Assembly (NCBI GenBank): GCA_009785345.1
Contig: WQWL01000001.1
Location: forward strand, 62,001-126,000
Direction of reading: 5' to 3'
Origin: Oscillospiraceae bacterium
GTDB taxonomy: Bacteria; Bacillota; Clostridia; Oscillospirales; Oscillospiraceae
DNA: 64,000 nucleotides
A program made the translations under genes and the position numbers. The notes beneath the pieces were generated by a model. That model was not told the DNA's origin. It did not search any database and saw only the letters and a list, made by a program, of their open reading frames with translations. This document shows, one piece after another, positions 1-9,006 of this stretch (the stretch's first letter is position 1; the number at the start of each line of letters is the position of its first letter).

Positions 1-29
1 CCATTCTGTAATATATTTCTTGTTGCCAT
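1..29 (-). CDS. def: Peptide deformylase, N-terminal fragment (runs off the window)
   Basis: Only the first nine codons are in the window, reading MATRNILQN from an ATG at position 29. An AAAGG Shine-Dalgarno lies about 12 bases upstream. This start resembles the usual peptide deformylase N-terminus, and def directly follows priA in many Firmicutes, where it removes the formyl group from new proteins. The call rests on nine residues plus synteny, so it is tentative. Confidence 0.55.
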
Positions 30-90
30 ATTATATCATCAAACCTTTCAGATTTTGTTAGCGCATTGTGGACAGTTTTTTGAAATGTGG

Positions 91-2094
91 TTAATCATAT
101 ACATCTGCGTCGGCGATTACTGTGACACCTCTATTTAAATTATCGCGAGCAAACTGCTTAATTACATGAGCAATTACTTCTCTCACACGCTTATTATTTA
201 CACAATTTACCAATAGTCTATATCTATATTGATTATTTACCTTGGAGACCGCAGTTGGCGCAGGTCCCAAAAGTTTAATTGAACTATCTCCTCTAAAGTA
301 ACCTTGCAACGAAGCTTTCAATCTACTACATGACGCAGCAACCTTACTTTCATTACTTCCAATTGTGGTTAGAGCAATTAAATCCCGTACAGGTGGACTA
401 CCTAATAATTGACGTATCGAAATTTCGCTCTCATAAAATCCGTCATAGTCCTGATTAGATGCAAGTGAAATTACTTTATGTTCAGGTGTAAAAGTTTGAA
501 TAATCGCACGACCGGGTTTCTCACCTCTACCCGAGCGACCAACAACTTGTGTTATAAGTGAGAATGTCTTTTCATTTGAACGGTAATCACTCATATACAA
601 AGATAAATCAGCACTTATTACTCCTACTAAGGTCACATTTTCAAAATCCAAACCTTTTGTCACCATCTGTGTTCCAAGAAGAATCTGAGCTTTTTGTTTG
701 CGGAAATCTGATAATAATTTTTTGTGTGAATTAACACGAGAAGTTGTATCAGCTTCCATACGTATTATCTTCACATCAGGAAATAGCTCATTCAATTCAA
801 CTTCAACTTTTTGTGTCCCGGTACCGATGTATTTGAGTTTGCCTGAACATTCCGGGCAGCTCTCGGGAGTTGGTATTGAGTAACCACAATAGTGACAAAG
901 CAAACGCTTGTTTGAAATGTGATATGTCATAGACACGCTACAATGTAAACATTTGTATGTAAAGCCACATTCACCACATGCAACAACAGGATTTGCGCCT
1001 CGCCTATTAATAAAAAGAATGCTTTGTTCTCCGGCATTAATGTTCTTTTCAAGCTCATCTCGCAATACAGAACTAATCGAAGAATCATTACCAGTTGCTA
1101 ATTCTTTTTTCATATCCACAACAAGTACAGGTGGCAGTTCTCTTTCGTTAAAGCGATTTTTTAAATTTAATAAGCTATACTTTCCGGTTTTCGCTGCATA
1201 CATACTATCAACAGATGGTGTTGCAGATGCCATTAACAATAATCCTGACGAGTGAGTAATGCGATATTTTGCAATTTCACGTGCATGATAACGAGGCGGA
1301 TTACCGGATTTGTATGTATACTCTTGCTCCTCGTCGATAACTATTAGTCCGATATTAGTTAATGGAGCAAATACCGCTGAGCGAGTACCGACAACTACGC
1401 GAACGTCGGCATCATGTATACGTTTCCATTCATCATACCTTTGACCGTTAGCAAGTGCACTATGAAGTACAGCTACAGCATCTCCAAAATGTGATGAAAA
1501 TATGCTTACAGTTTGAGGTGTAAGTGCTATTTCTGGAACAAGGACTATTGCAGTTTTATCCGATGAAAGTGCGGCCTTTATTAGTTTAATATAGACAAGT
1601 GTTTTCCCACTCCCGGTTACACCATAAAGTAGTGCAGCTTCAGGGGTATTACTATCTAACAACGGAAGCAATTCATCATATACTACTTGCTGCTCTTTAC
1701 TAAGCCGTATATCATCTGCATTAGCTGCTTTGTGTTCTTTTTCTTTTTTCTTACGCTTCGAACTAACCTTTGCAGGCATCATAGAACGGAGAGCATCATA
1801 AACCGTACAAAAAAACCTATCACTCATCCATAAGGCAAGCTTTAAGTTTTCTGCACTCAATATTGGCTTTTCATCTATAAGGGAATCCACTGTTTTTAAT
1901 TTAGTTACATCGTCAGCAATCTTAAGTGTAAGGATAACACCCTCACTCATTTTATTGCCTCTACCAAAGGGAACTAATACCCTCACTCCAGATAAGGCTT
2001 TATTTACAAGCTCTGGGGGTACTAAATAATCATATGGCTTATCAATGTGAAAAGTTGCTGCAGATACTGCAACTTGTGCAACTACGCTGCTCAT
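91..2094 (-). CDS. priA: Primosomal replication restart helicase PriA
   Basis: 667 residues, somewhat short for PriA (usually about 700-830). It is a superfamily 2 DNA helicase that recognises stalled forks and reloads the replicative helicase. The N-terminal DNA-binding domain is followed by Walker A GVTGSGKT at residues 158-165 and a motif II reading DEEQ (244-247) where many family members have DEEH. A zinc-binding insert with paired CxxC motifs (CGECG, CLHC, CHYC, CPEC) lies near residues 375-420. The helicase C-terminal motifs GTQMVTKGLDF and QVVGRSGRG are intact. It sits between rpoZ and def. The ATG start has only a weak ribosome site. Confidence 0.96.
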   Translation of the reverse strand: MSSVVAQVAVSAATFHIDKPYDYLVPPELVNKALSGVRVLVPFGRGNKMSEGVILTLKIADDVTKLKTVDSLIDEKPILSAENLKLALWMSDRFFCTVYDALRSMMPAKVSSKRKKKEKEHKAANADDIRLSKEQQVVYDELLPLLDSNTPEAALLYGVTGSGKTLVYIKLIKAALSSDKTAIVLVPEIALTPQTVSIFSSHFGDAVAVLHSALANGQRYDEWKRIHDADVRVVVGTRSAVFAPLTNIGLIVIDEEQEYTYKSGNPPRYHAREIAKYRITHSSGLLLMASATPSVDSMYAAKTGKYSLLNLKNRFNERELPPVLVVDMKKELATGNDSSISSVLRDELEKNINAGEQSILFINRRGANPVVACGECGFTYKCLHCSVSMTYHISNKRLLCHYCGYSIPTPESCPECSGKLKYIGTGTQKVEVELNELFPDVKIIRMEADTTSRVNSHKKLLSDFRKQKAQILLGTQMVTKGLDFENVTLVGVISADLSLYMSDYRSNEKTFSLITQVVGRSGRGEKPGRAIIQTFTPEHKVISLASNQDYDGFYESEISIRQLLGSPPVRDLIALTTIGSNESKVAASCSRLKASLQGYFRGDSSIKLLGPAPTAVSKVNNQYRYRLLVNCVNNKRVREVIAHVIKQFARDNLNRGVTVIADADVYD

Positions 2095-2108
2095 AGATTA
2101 TATCTTGC

Positions 2109-2315
2109 TTATAACTCGTCTTCAACCGGAACTGTGACACGTAGTTTGCCGGCAGCTATTTCTTCGATTGCTTTTGACACGGGTTTTTCATAGTCTTCAT
2201 CAGAATATCCGTCATTATCTGATGATATGTCTCTTGCACGTCTGGCAATGATGTTTACAAGTCGATAGCGGCTATCAACCTGTTTTAGTAGGCTCGCAAG
2301 TGATGGATAAAGCAT
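2109..2315 (-). CDS. rpoZ: RNA polymerase omega subunit
   Basis: A 68-residue protein beginning MLYPSLASLL, with the omega signature YRLVNIIARRAR and a C-terminal EIAAGKL segment. Omega binds the beta-prime subunit and helps assemble core RNA polymerase. The ATG at 2315 is chosen over longer in-frame starts because AAAGGA lies at good spacing upstream and the longer form would run into gmk. It begins 7 bases after the gmk stop, the standard gmk-rpoZ-priA order. Confidence 0.9.
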   Translation of the reverse strand: MLYPSLASLLKQVDSRYRLVNIIARRARDISSDNDGYSDEDYEKPVSKAIEEIAAGKLRVTVPVEDEL

Positions 2316-2322
2316 AATATAT

Positions 2323-2886
2323 TTATTCCTTTCCCTCGATAATTGATAATATTTCTTCTGCGGCACGAGTGGCTGTGTCATTAACAACAACGTAATCGTA
2401 ATGAATTTTTTCTTCAAGCTCTTTACGTGCACGCTCAAGTCTTGCAATTAATTTTTCTTCAGAGTCAGTTCCACGTCCTCTAAGACGATTTTCAAGTTCT
2501 TCCATACTAGGTGCTATTAAAAATATGTTGATAGAGCCAACGTCCTTTGACATCACCTGTTTTGCACCTTGCACCTCAATGTCAAGAATCACGGTTTGTC
2601 CTGCATCAAGACACTCCTGTATTGGTTTTGTTGGTGTTCCGTAATGTTCACCAACAAACTGTGCGTGTTCAAGAAACTCTTCATTTTCTATCATTTCGTT
2701 AAATTGATTATGTGATATAAAATAATATGCAACACCATCAACTTCACCGGGTCGAGGTTTTCGTGTGGTCGATGATACTGAAAACTTGAATTCAGGACGT
2801 TGCTTTAGTATTTCTTTTATTACAGTACCCTTACCTGTACCCGATGGTCCGGAAATTATAACCAATTTGCCTGCATTTTTACCCAT
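2323..2886 (-). CDS. gmk: Guanylate kinase
   Basis: 187 residues, near the usual size. It phosphorylates GMP to GDP with ATP in nucleotide metabolism. The P-loop GPSGTGKGTV is at residues 13-22. The GMP-binding region follows, with STTRKPRPGEVDG and a VAYYF segment, then the lid with RLRGRGTDSEEKL. A ribosome site AAGGGGA precedes the ATG. It lies between remA and rpoZ, a conserved Firmicutes neighbourhood. Confidence 0.97.
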   Translation of the reverse strand: MGKNAGKLVIISGPSGTGKGTVIKEILKQRPEFKFSVSSTTRKPRPGEVDGVAYYFISHNQFNEMIENEEFLEHAQFVGEHYGTPTKPIQECLDAGQTVILDIEVQGAKQVMSKDVGSINIFLIAPSMEELENRLRGRGTDSEEKLIARLERARKELEEKIHYDYVVVNDTATRAAEEILSIIEGKE

Positions 2887-2913
2887 TGCCAGTCTATCCC
2901 CTTACAATTTATA

Positions 2914-3186
2914 TCAATTAGGCTGTTCATCCGGTGCTTGAGGTCGCTCAGATGCAGATTGAAGTCTTGCTGCAATGGTTTCAGGTTGAATTGCAGATAA
3001 TACAAGTGAGCCATTATCTGCAAATATTACTGCACGAGTGCGGCGTCCACATGTAGCGTCTATAAGCATACTTTTCTCTCGAGCATCTGAAATCACTCTT
3101 TTAATTGGCGCAGAATCAGGACTGACAATTGAAATAATTCTTCCTGCTGCAACCATATTTCCAAAGCCAATATTTATTAGTTTCAT
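2914..3186 (-). CDS. remA: RemA-family (DUF370) regulator
   Basis: 90 residues beginning [12 protein letters not shown], with the conserved core SPDSAPIKR and [12 protein letters not shown] of the RemA/YlzA family. In Bacillus subtilis RemA is a DNA-binding activator of extracellular matrix genes, and the gene is nearly always placed between yicC and gmk, as here. The last dozen residues are family-variable. Its leader has the AAGGAATGATGAT form of ribosome site seen before several genes in this window. Confidence 0.9.
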   Translation of the reverse strand: MKLINIGFGNMVAAGRIISIVSPDSAPIKRVISDAREKSMLIDATCGRRTRAVIFADNGSLVLSAIQPETIAARLQSASERPQAPDEQPN

Positions 3187-3210
3187 TTACATCATCATTC
3201 CTTAAGAGGA

Positions 3211-4089
3211 TTACTCAATATTTTGTGCTTGCTCACGAATTTTTTCAATTTCGGCTTTTAACTCAACAGTAATTTTTGCAATTTCTGAATCATTCCCTTT
3301 TGAGCCAATTGTATTGGCTTCCCTGTTAAACTCTTGAACTAAAAAATCTATCTTTCTTCCAACAGGCTCGTTGCTTTTTAGCATTTCACGTAATTGAGAA
3401 ATATGACTAAATAATCTTACAGTTTCTTCACTAATTGTTATACGGTCTGCAAATAAGGCTGCTTCTGTCAATATTCTTGCTTCTTCAATAGTTGTAGACT
3501 GTAAAACTTCATTCATTCTAAGTTCGAGCTTTTTTCTGTATTCATCAACAGTTTTTGGGGTCAGTTCTTCTGCTTGCTTCGTAAGCTTTTCAATACTATC
3601 AAGTCTATCAGAAATGTCGCTACTGAGCTTATTTCCCTCACGCTCTCGCATTTCATTGAATTCACTAAGTGCAGAGCATAATATATTGCAAATATCTGTT
3701 TTTAGCTTATCGGCATCGACTTCTCGCTTTTCTGCTTGAAGAATATCAGCGAAGCGTGTAAGGTCGGCTACACGAATATCACTGTTAAGTTCATGTTCCT
3801 GTGCTATTGTACGCATCGCATTAACATATGCTTCTACTAGCGGACGATTAACTTTTATCTCAATATCATCAGCATTTGATGAATCAATTGTTATAAAGAC
3901 ATCAACTTTTCCACGAGAAATAACTTCTTGTACTTTCTTTTTTAATGTGTCTTCAAAGGAACTGTATACACGTGGAAGCTTTATACTGCAATCTAAGTAT
4001 CTGTTATTTACACTTTTTACTTCAATTGATATTTCAAGTTTATCTGAAGTACCTTTTGCTCCACCATATCCGGTCATGCTTTTTATCAT
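3211..4089 (-). CDS. yicC: YicC/YloC-family endoribonuclease-like protein
   Basis: 292 residues, full length for the family. It starts MIKSMTGYG and keeps EVKSVNNRYLD near residue 25 and the C-terminal block VGRKIDFLVQEFNREANTI. E. coli YicC has been linked to RNA turnover and cleavage; the role here is inferred from the family. It is followed by remA and gmk in the usual order. The ATG is preceded by GGAAGGAATATTCAT, another instance of the recurring extended ribosome site. Confidence 0.9.
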   Translation of the reverse strand: MIKSMTGYGGAKGTSDKLEISIEVKSVNNRYLDCSIKLPRVYSSFEDTLKKKVQEVISRGKVDVFITIDSSNADDIEIKVNRPLVEAYVNAMRTIAQEHELNSDIRVADLTRFADILQAEKREVDADKLKTDICNILCSALSEFNEMREREGNKLSSDISDRLDSIEKLTKQAEELTPKTVDEYRKKLELRMNEVLQSTTIEEARILTEAALFADRITISEETVRLFSHISQLREMLKSNEPVGRKIDFLVQEFNREANTIGSKGNDSEIAKITVELKAEIEKIREQAQNIE

Positions 4090-4151
4090 TAAATGAATAT
4101 TCCTTCCATATGAGTATAATACGCTAAGACTTTAAACGCATCTAAGTGCAA

Positions 4152-5414
4152 CTACTCATCTGCAAATAAACGCACAAATATATGATAGTCACCAACAGCA
4201 TCAACATTGACATCAAGACCATCTATAGCGACTCTCGCTAGAACTCTAGAAGTACCCGCAGATAAATCAGAAATGTCAGCAAACACTCTTAGGTTCATTG
4301 GAGTGATTTCTGCAAGTTCCTCAGCTGTGCCTCTCAGTGTTATATCAACACTTTGAGTCAATCTTACAAAACTATATCCATAAGGCACATTAATAACTTG
4401 TACGTTAGGAGTACTGATAACCTCAAGTTCCAGTCCGGTTAGTTGTATGTGGACAGTCGCCTCTAGTTCTCCTGAAGCATTAGTAACATAGTTAGGAAAT
4501 GGAATTGTAAATACTTCACTGAATGTAAGGTCGGTAAAATCGTTCAAATCAATTGTGGGGAGAGGAATATGACCAATTAAGTTTATTACTTCTGGATCAC
4601 CTGAAATAGTAACTACAGGAGACGGTTCAATGTTCCAAATGACATTTTCTTCAGATGTGCTTGAACCAAATGAAAAATTGGGTAGTAATGGCACTGTTTT
4701 TATTTGTCTTATTGGAACTACAACTCTTATTAACTCATGATTGAAGCTGAGCAACTCAAGTTGATCATGCTCAAAAATTTCGTCATTTTCATCTATTAGA
4801 ATGAATTCTAACTCATCAACAAGTGTTGCGTCGAGGTTTTCTCTAAGTATCGGGACATAAGCATATTTAATTCTTGATACAATTGATTCAGGACCGGAAA
4901 CAGTAATAGTATTAGGATCCAACTCAGGCTCGGTAGCATATAGATCATCAGCAGCAGTGCCTCCGTCATAGCTTGATCTTACCTCAATTTGTTGTTCAGC
5001 TAATCTGTCCACATCAATCCTAATTCTATCTGTAGACCAACTGATACCCTCAATATTATTTGGATTAAAACCTATTGGCCAAACAACAGAATATATCAGC
5101 TCTACAAATCCTGTCGAGTTAATGGTTGACATATCAACTTCAACAGTTATGGCACCAGGTGCCGCAAGCCTATTTATATCAGCACGTGACGCTTCAAATC
5201 CTAGTGTAAGTGGTTCAGTAATAACATCAGCCAGTAAAAGTCTGTCACGTAGTATATCTTCATTAATTAAAACAATTTCAATATCAGATATTACATGTGG
5301 TAGCATTTCGTTTTCAGTAATTTCCACATAAAACCAAAGTGCTACTGAAATAATCACAGCAAACACAATATAAAACATTCTTCTGGCAATTTTGCTCAAC
5401 TTATCCTTGAACAT
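4152..5414 (-). CDS. cdaR: YbbR-domain membrane protein, CdaA regulator
   Basis: 420 residues. One N-terminal membrane helix (about 12-30, FYIVFAVIISVALWF) is followed by an extracytoplasmic region of repeated YbbR domains rich in beta-strand, with recurring segments such as ITVSGPESIV and VTISGDPEVI. CdaR proteins bind and tune the membrane diadenylate cyclase CdaA. The gene overlaps the 3' end of cdaA by 14 bases, which suggests translational coupling. In other Firmicutes glmM often follows; here yicC follows instead. Confidence 0.88.
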   Translation of the reverse strand: MFKDKLSKIARRMFYIVFAVIISVALWFYVEITENEMLPHVISDIEIVLINEDILRDRLLLADVITEPLTLGFEASRADINRLAAPGAITVEVDMSTINSTGFVELIYSVVWPIGFNPNNIEGISWSTDRIRIDVDRLAEQQIEVRSSYDGGTAADDLYATEPELDPNTITVSGPESIVSRIKYAYVPILRENLDATLVDELEFILIDENDEIFEHDQLELLSFNHELIRVVVPIRQIKTVPLLPNFSFGSSTSEENVIWNIEPSPVVTISGDPEVINLIGHIPLPTIDLNDFTDLTFSEVFTIPFPNYVTNASGELEATVHIQLTGLELEVISTPNVQVINVPYGYSFVRLTQSVDITLRGTAEELAEITPMNLRVFADISDLSAGTSRVLARVAIDGLDVNVDAVGDYHIFVRLFADE

Positions 5415-6273
5415 TAGCGCTATCCTTTGCTTTTTGTTTTTTTGACTTACTTTTAGTAGTATATTCAGATAGTATCTCGTTTTCTAAAAGCTTCTCAAAT
5501 GTTTCGTGGTCTAAATTTCGTTTTAACATACCATCAGTTGCAATAGATAATGCACCTGTTTGTTCTGAGACAACAATTACGACAGCGTCGGAGCGTTCAC
5601 ACAACCCTAAAGCAGCTCTATGTCTCATACCAAGATCTTTTATCAACGCATAGTTAGTTGAGAGAGGTAACATGCAAGATGCCGCAATCAACTTATCTTC
5701 GCGAACAATCAATGCTCCATCGTGCAATGGCGAATTCGGATAGAAAATATTCTGAATCAGTTCTGTTGAGACATTTGAGTTAACAGCTACACCTGTTGTT
5801 GCATAGTCATTTAATCCAACTTTGCGCTCAAAAACAATAATTGCTCCCATTTCATTTTTTGACATATCATAACATGCTGAAGTAATCTGATTTAAAACCT
5901 CTTTTATTGTTTCGTATTTACCTCTGCGCCTGAACAATGTATTTAACTTGGTTGTACCCATGGTTTCAAACATTTTACGTATTTCCGGTTGAAAAAGAAT
6001 TACAAGGATTATTACACCCATTTGTAAGGCTTGGCTCAGCAAGTATGAGAGGATGTTCATGTTGAAGAAATTTGAAATCCCGGCAACTATTATTATTAAA
6101 ACTAATCCTTTGATTACGCTGCTTGCACTGGTTCTTTGCATCAGTCTTAAAACACGATAAATAATAAAGGTCATAATCAGTATATCGATTACATCCCAAA
6201 TTCTGACAGTCGTTCTGAATGTCAGGGCAGTACTCCATATCTGAGTTGCTATTTCTCTAACAAATTCAATCAT
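5401..6273 (-). CDS. cdaA: Membrane diadenylate cyclase (c-di-AMP synthase)
   Basis: 290 residues. Three N-terminal membrane helices (about 27-45, 52-70 and 75-95) are followed by a DAC domain. The catalytic motifs are complete: DGA at 185-187 in SPLHDGALIV and RHR at 217-219 in GMRHRAALG. The enzyme condenses two ATP into cyclic di-AMP, which controls potassium and osmolyte transport and cell-wall homeostasis. It is co-transcribed with its regulator gene cdaR. The short basic tail KSKSKKQKAK is not part of the catalytic fold. Confidence 0.95.
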   Translation of the reverse strand: MIEFVREIATQIWSTALTFRTTVRIWDVIDILIMTFIIYRVLRLMQRTSASSVIKGLVLIIIVAGISNFFNMNILSYLLSQALQMGVIILVILFQPEIRKMFETMGTTKLNTLFRRRGKYETIKEVLNQITSACYDMSKNEMGAIIVFERKVGLNDYATTGVAVNSNVSTELIQNIFYPNSPLHDGALIVREDKLIAASCMLPLSTNYALIKDLGMRHRAALGLCERSDAVVIVVSEQTGALSIATDGMLKRNLDHETFEKLLENEILSEYTTKSKSKKQKAKDSANVQG

Positions 6274-6342
6274 CTATTACTTGTCCTTGAATACATGTTC
6301 TATGGTGCGAATACAACTATTTATTATATCCTATTTAGTTAA

Positions 6343-6816
6343 TTATTGCAAATTTAGTAATACCACGGCAGATGCGGATATTCCTAACCCGGCACCTATA
6401 AAACCCAATTTTTCCTCAGTTGTACCTTTAATACTGATATTCCCTGTTTCCGTACATAGTGCATCTGCAAGAATTTTTCTCATTTGTTCAATGAATGGTG
6501 CTAACTTTGGCAATTCAGTTACAATGGTAATATCTGTATTACAAATGATGTAACCATGAGAGGTTACAATTGTATATGCTGCTTTCAATAGCTCGATGCT
6601 ATCAGCATTTTTATACTGTGCATCTGTATCAGGAAAATGTGTGCCTATGTCACCAAGTGCTGCTGCACCAAATAGCGCATCAATCAATGCATGCACTGGT
6701 ACATCTGCATCAGAATGTCCATCAGGTCCAAATTCATATGGAATCTCAACACCACACAATATGCATTTTCGCCCTTCCTTTAGACGATGTACATCATATC
6801 CAAAACCAACCCGCAT
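6343..6816 (-). CDS. ispF: 2-C-methyl-D-erythritol 2,4-cyclodiphosphate synthase
   Basis: 157 residues, the family length. It catalyses cyclisation in the MEP isoprenoid pathway. Metal ligands are seen in DVHRL (residues 8-12) and in HSDADV, and the DIGTHFPDTD loop is intact. It lies 9 bases downstream of ispD, the preceding cytidylyltransferase, as in many bacteria. A GGAGA ribosome site sits six bases before the ATG. Confidence 0.96.
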   Translation of the reverse strand: MRVGFGYDVHRLKEGRKCILCGVEIPYEFGPDGHSDADVPVHALIDALFGAAALGDIGTHFPDTDAQYKNADSIELLKAAYTIVTSHGYIICNTDITIVTELPKLAPFIEQMRKILADALCTETGNISIKGTTEEKLGFIGAGLGISASAVVLLNLQ

Positions 6817-6825
6817 ATCGTTCTC

Positions 6826-7581
6826 CTAATATTCCCCACTTAAAAATGCTTCAGCAATTCTAAAATCTTCATTTGTTGTTATTTTAATGTTTCTTCGTGA
6901 ACCTTCGACAACATGGACAGACATTCCAGTCATCTCAACAGCCATGCAATCATCGGTGACTTCTATAGATTTTTTATATGCTTTTGTCAAAGCAGCTTTG
7001 ATAATTTCTGTTCTGAATATTTGAGGTGTTTGAATTTCATACAAGTTTTCCCTATCAACTGTGCTCTCAATAACACCATTTTCAATTTTTTTAACTGTTG
7101 AAGCAATTGCAACTGCTGGAGCCGCTGCTCCGATTTTTTCAGCTTTATGAATTGTTTGCTCAATAATTTCTGTGTTAATACATGGTCTGGCTCCATCATG
7201 AATTGCAATGAGACGAGCCTTTTTTGAAGCTGCATGAATGCCGTTCAAAACTGATTCCAGTCTTGTTTGACCTCCTTTTATAACCAAAGAGACTTTTTTA
7301 AAACTGTATTGCGCACAAAGTTTGGCAATATCCTCCACCCTATCTTCACGTGTAACAATAATGATATCATTAATAAGTTTACAGCTCTCAAATGCTTCAA
7401 TTGTATATACAATAACAGGCTTATCATTAATTGAGAAAAATAACTTATCCTCCCCCTTACATCTTTGTGATGTGCCCGCAGCGGCTATCACAACTGTGCA
7501 AGTGGGAGGTTTTAATCGTTTTAGACTATTTAAAACAGAAAATAATGACATACAGTAATTACCATTAGGCAAGCGACGCAT
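6826..7581 (-). CDS. ispD: 2-C-methyl-D-erythritol 4-phosphate cytidylyltransferase
   Basis: Up to 251 residues. It transfers CMP to MEP in isoprenoid synthesis. The nucleotide-binding signature VVIAAAGTSQR and the later AIHDGARPC and DDCMAVE motifs are present. The start is uncertain. The ATG at 7581 overlaps carD by 17 bases and has AGGAGG about 15 bases upstream. An ATG at 7551 gives 241 residues without overlap but has a poor ribosome site. Either way the glycine-rich loop sits 18-28 residues in, slightly further than usual. Confidence 0.93.
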   Translation of the reverse strand: MRRLPNGNYCMSLFSVLNSLKRLKPPTCTVVIAAAGTSQRCKGEDKLFFSINDKPVIVYTIEAFESCKLINDIIIVTREDRVEDIAKLCAQYSFKKVSLVIKGGQTRLESVLNGIHAASKKARLIAIHDGARPCINTEIIEQTIHKAEKIGAAAPAVAIASTVKKIENGVIESTVDRENLYEIQTPQIFRTEIIKAALTKAYKKSIEVTDDCMAVEMTGMSVHVVEGSRRNIKITTNEDFRIAEAFLSGEY

Positions 7582-8041
7582 TTAAGCGTGACTCAACCTC
7601 CTCATATGTGAGTTTTTTTGATAATACAATTTCTGAAATGAAAATCTGTTTAGCTGAGTGAAGCATTTTACGCTCACCTGTAGATAGACCTTTTTCAACA
7701 TCTCTAGTCATCAGACCTTTTACAACACGAGCAACTTCAAGCAAGTCACCGCTTTTTATGCGTTCCATGTTCTCACGATAACGTCTATTCCAATTGGCGG
7801 TCATCTCTGCATCAATTTTCGAGATAGCATCCATCAATTTATCAGCTTGCAGTGAATCAACTATAGGTCTAACCCCAATTTGCTCGGTACTTTCAGTAGG
7901 AATCATAACGACCATTCCGCCCGTTGGCATTTTTAGTATATAATACTTTCTTGTGCAGCCGTTCATATTCCTTTCTTCAATTTTATCAATTACGCCAGCT
8001 CCATGCATAGGGTGCGCTATCATATCACCGATTTGAAACAT
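7565..8041 (-). CDS. carD: CarD-family transcription regulator
   Basis: 158 residues. The N-terminal half is a CarD/TRCF RNA-polymerase-interacting domain (MFQIGDMIAHPMHGAG, then VMIPTES); the C-terminal half is helical with KGLSTGERKML. CarD proteins bind the beta subunit and stabilise open complexes at promoters. In Firmicutes the gene often precedes ispD, as here. A promoter with TTGTTT-17-TATAAT lies upstream at 8112-8140. Confidence 0.9.
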   Translation of the reverse strand: MFQIGDMIAHPMHGAGVIDKIEERNMNGCTRKYYILKMPTGGMVVMIPTESTEQIGVRPIVDSLQADKLMDAISKIDAEMTANWNRRYRENMERIKSGDLLEVARVVKGLMTRDVEKGLSTGERKMLHSAKQIFISEIVLSKKLTYEEVESRLNASLA

Positions 8042-8111
8042 AAACTGCCCAATCCTTTCGCGTCGTCAGACGTCAAAATGCGATAATGCGGACTTTATAA
8101 CTCTGGATATC

Positions 8112-8140
8112 ATTATACACCTTTACATTAGTTAAAACAA
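8112..8140 (-). promoter_or_regulatory. Probable sigma-A promoter for carD-ispD-ispF
   Basis: Read on the minus strand, a -35 box TTGTTT (8135-8140) and a perfect -10 box TATAAT (8112-8117) are separated by 17 bases. The -10 box lies about 70 bases before the carD start. Confidence 0.6.
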
Positions 8141-8144
8141 GGAG

Positions 8145-8188
8145 TTTACGTAATAATATGAAAATATTTACGTAATAATATGAAAACA
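8145..8188. repeat. Two tandem 22-bp repeats with a TTACGTAA palindrome
   Basis: Two adjacent 22-base units (8145-8166 and 8167-8188) differ at one position. Each holds the palindrome TTACGTAA. They sit between the divergent carD and lplA promoters, so they may be a tandem operator, though no regulator is identified. Confidence 0.7.
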
Positions 8189-8189
8189 T

Positions 8190-8218
8190 TTGCCACTTTA
8201 GCTGTTTTAGTGTAAATT
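8190..8218 (+). promoter_or_regulatory. Possible promoter for lplA-lipA
   Basis: TTGCCA (8190-8195), a 17-base spacer and TAAATT (8213-8218) lie just after the tandem 22-bp repeats and about 45 bases before the chosen lplA start. The match is partial. Confidence 0.4.
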
Positions 8219-8263
8219 ATTTCTAGCTTATGAAATATAAACATGAAGGAATGGTCAAAAATA

Positions 8264-8989
8264 GTGATATTCATTGAAAGTAATTGTAAAGATGCTGCAT
8301 ACCACTTTTCCGTTGAGGAACTTTTTACGCGCATTATAAAACCGTCTGAACCGGTCCTAATGATATGGCAAACTGACAAAACTGTTATGCTAGGTAATAA
8401 CCAAATTGTAAATGCCGAAGTGAATTTGGACTTTGCATCAAATGAGAACATTAAAATTGTGCGACGCTCTAGTGGTGGCGGTGCAATCTATACTGATTCC
8501 GGAACAGTACTCTATACTACCATCCAACCACTCAATAAGGATGCCAAATATTATAGAGAAGAAACTGCTGCGAATATAATTGGAGTATTAGAAACAATGG
8601 GAGCACCTGCATATCGCGAAGGACGAAATGATATATTACTAGACGGCAAGAAAATATCCGGATTTGCACAATACATTTCCGGTTCTCATATTTGCACACA
8701 CGGCTCATTGCTTTATGATACAGATATTGAAGCTTTAACAAGGGTTCTTATTCCAAGTATAGAGAAATTGCAACCTAAAGGAATTGCTTCAATAAGAAGT
8801 AGAGTAACAAATATACGACCTTATATTGACAATGATTATTCAATCGAAGAGTTCATTGTTGCATTGAAAAACAATTTGCTAATCGACAATCAATATCGAG
8901 AATACAAGTTCAGCGATGAAGAAATGGCAAAGGCTGAGAACATAAGAGGTACAAAATATAGTAATCCTGAATGGAATATGAGCTATTAA
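8264..8989 (+). CDS. lplA: Lipoate-protein ligase, short form
   Basis: 241 residues from a GTG start. It activates lipoate with ATP and attaches it to a lysine of lipoyl domains. The signature VRRSSGGGAIYTDSG and the lipoyl-AMP loop DGKKISGFAQ are present. An ATG lies 21 bases earlier, but the GTG is chosen because AAGGAATGGTCA precedes it and the protein then begins MIFIES as lipoate ligases do. Length suggests the large catalytic domain without the C-terminal accessory domain of E. coli LplA. lipA follows after 17 bases. Confidence 0.85.
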   Translation: MIFIESNCKDAAYHFSVEELFTRIIKPSEPVLMIWQTDKTVMLGNNQIVNAEVNLDFASNENIKIVRRSSGGGAIYTDSGTVLYTTIQPLNKDAKYYREETAANIIGVLETMGAPAYREGRNDILLDGKKISGFAQYISGSHICTHGSLLYDTDIEALTRVLIPSIEKLQPKGIASIRSRVTNIRPYIDNDYSIEEFIVALKNNLLIDNQYREYKFSDEEMAKAENIRGTKYSNPEWNMSY

Positions 8990-9006
8990 AAAGAATGGAG
9001 TATTCG

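Noticed and set aside
8145-8188. CRISPR array
   Set aside because: Only two directly adjacent 22-base units without spacers. No CRISPR array or cas gene occurs in the window.
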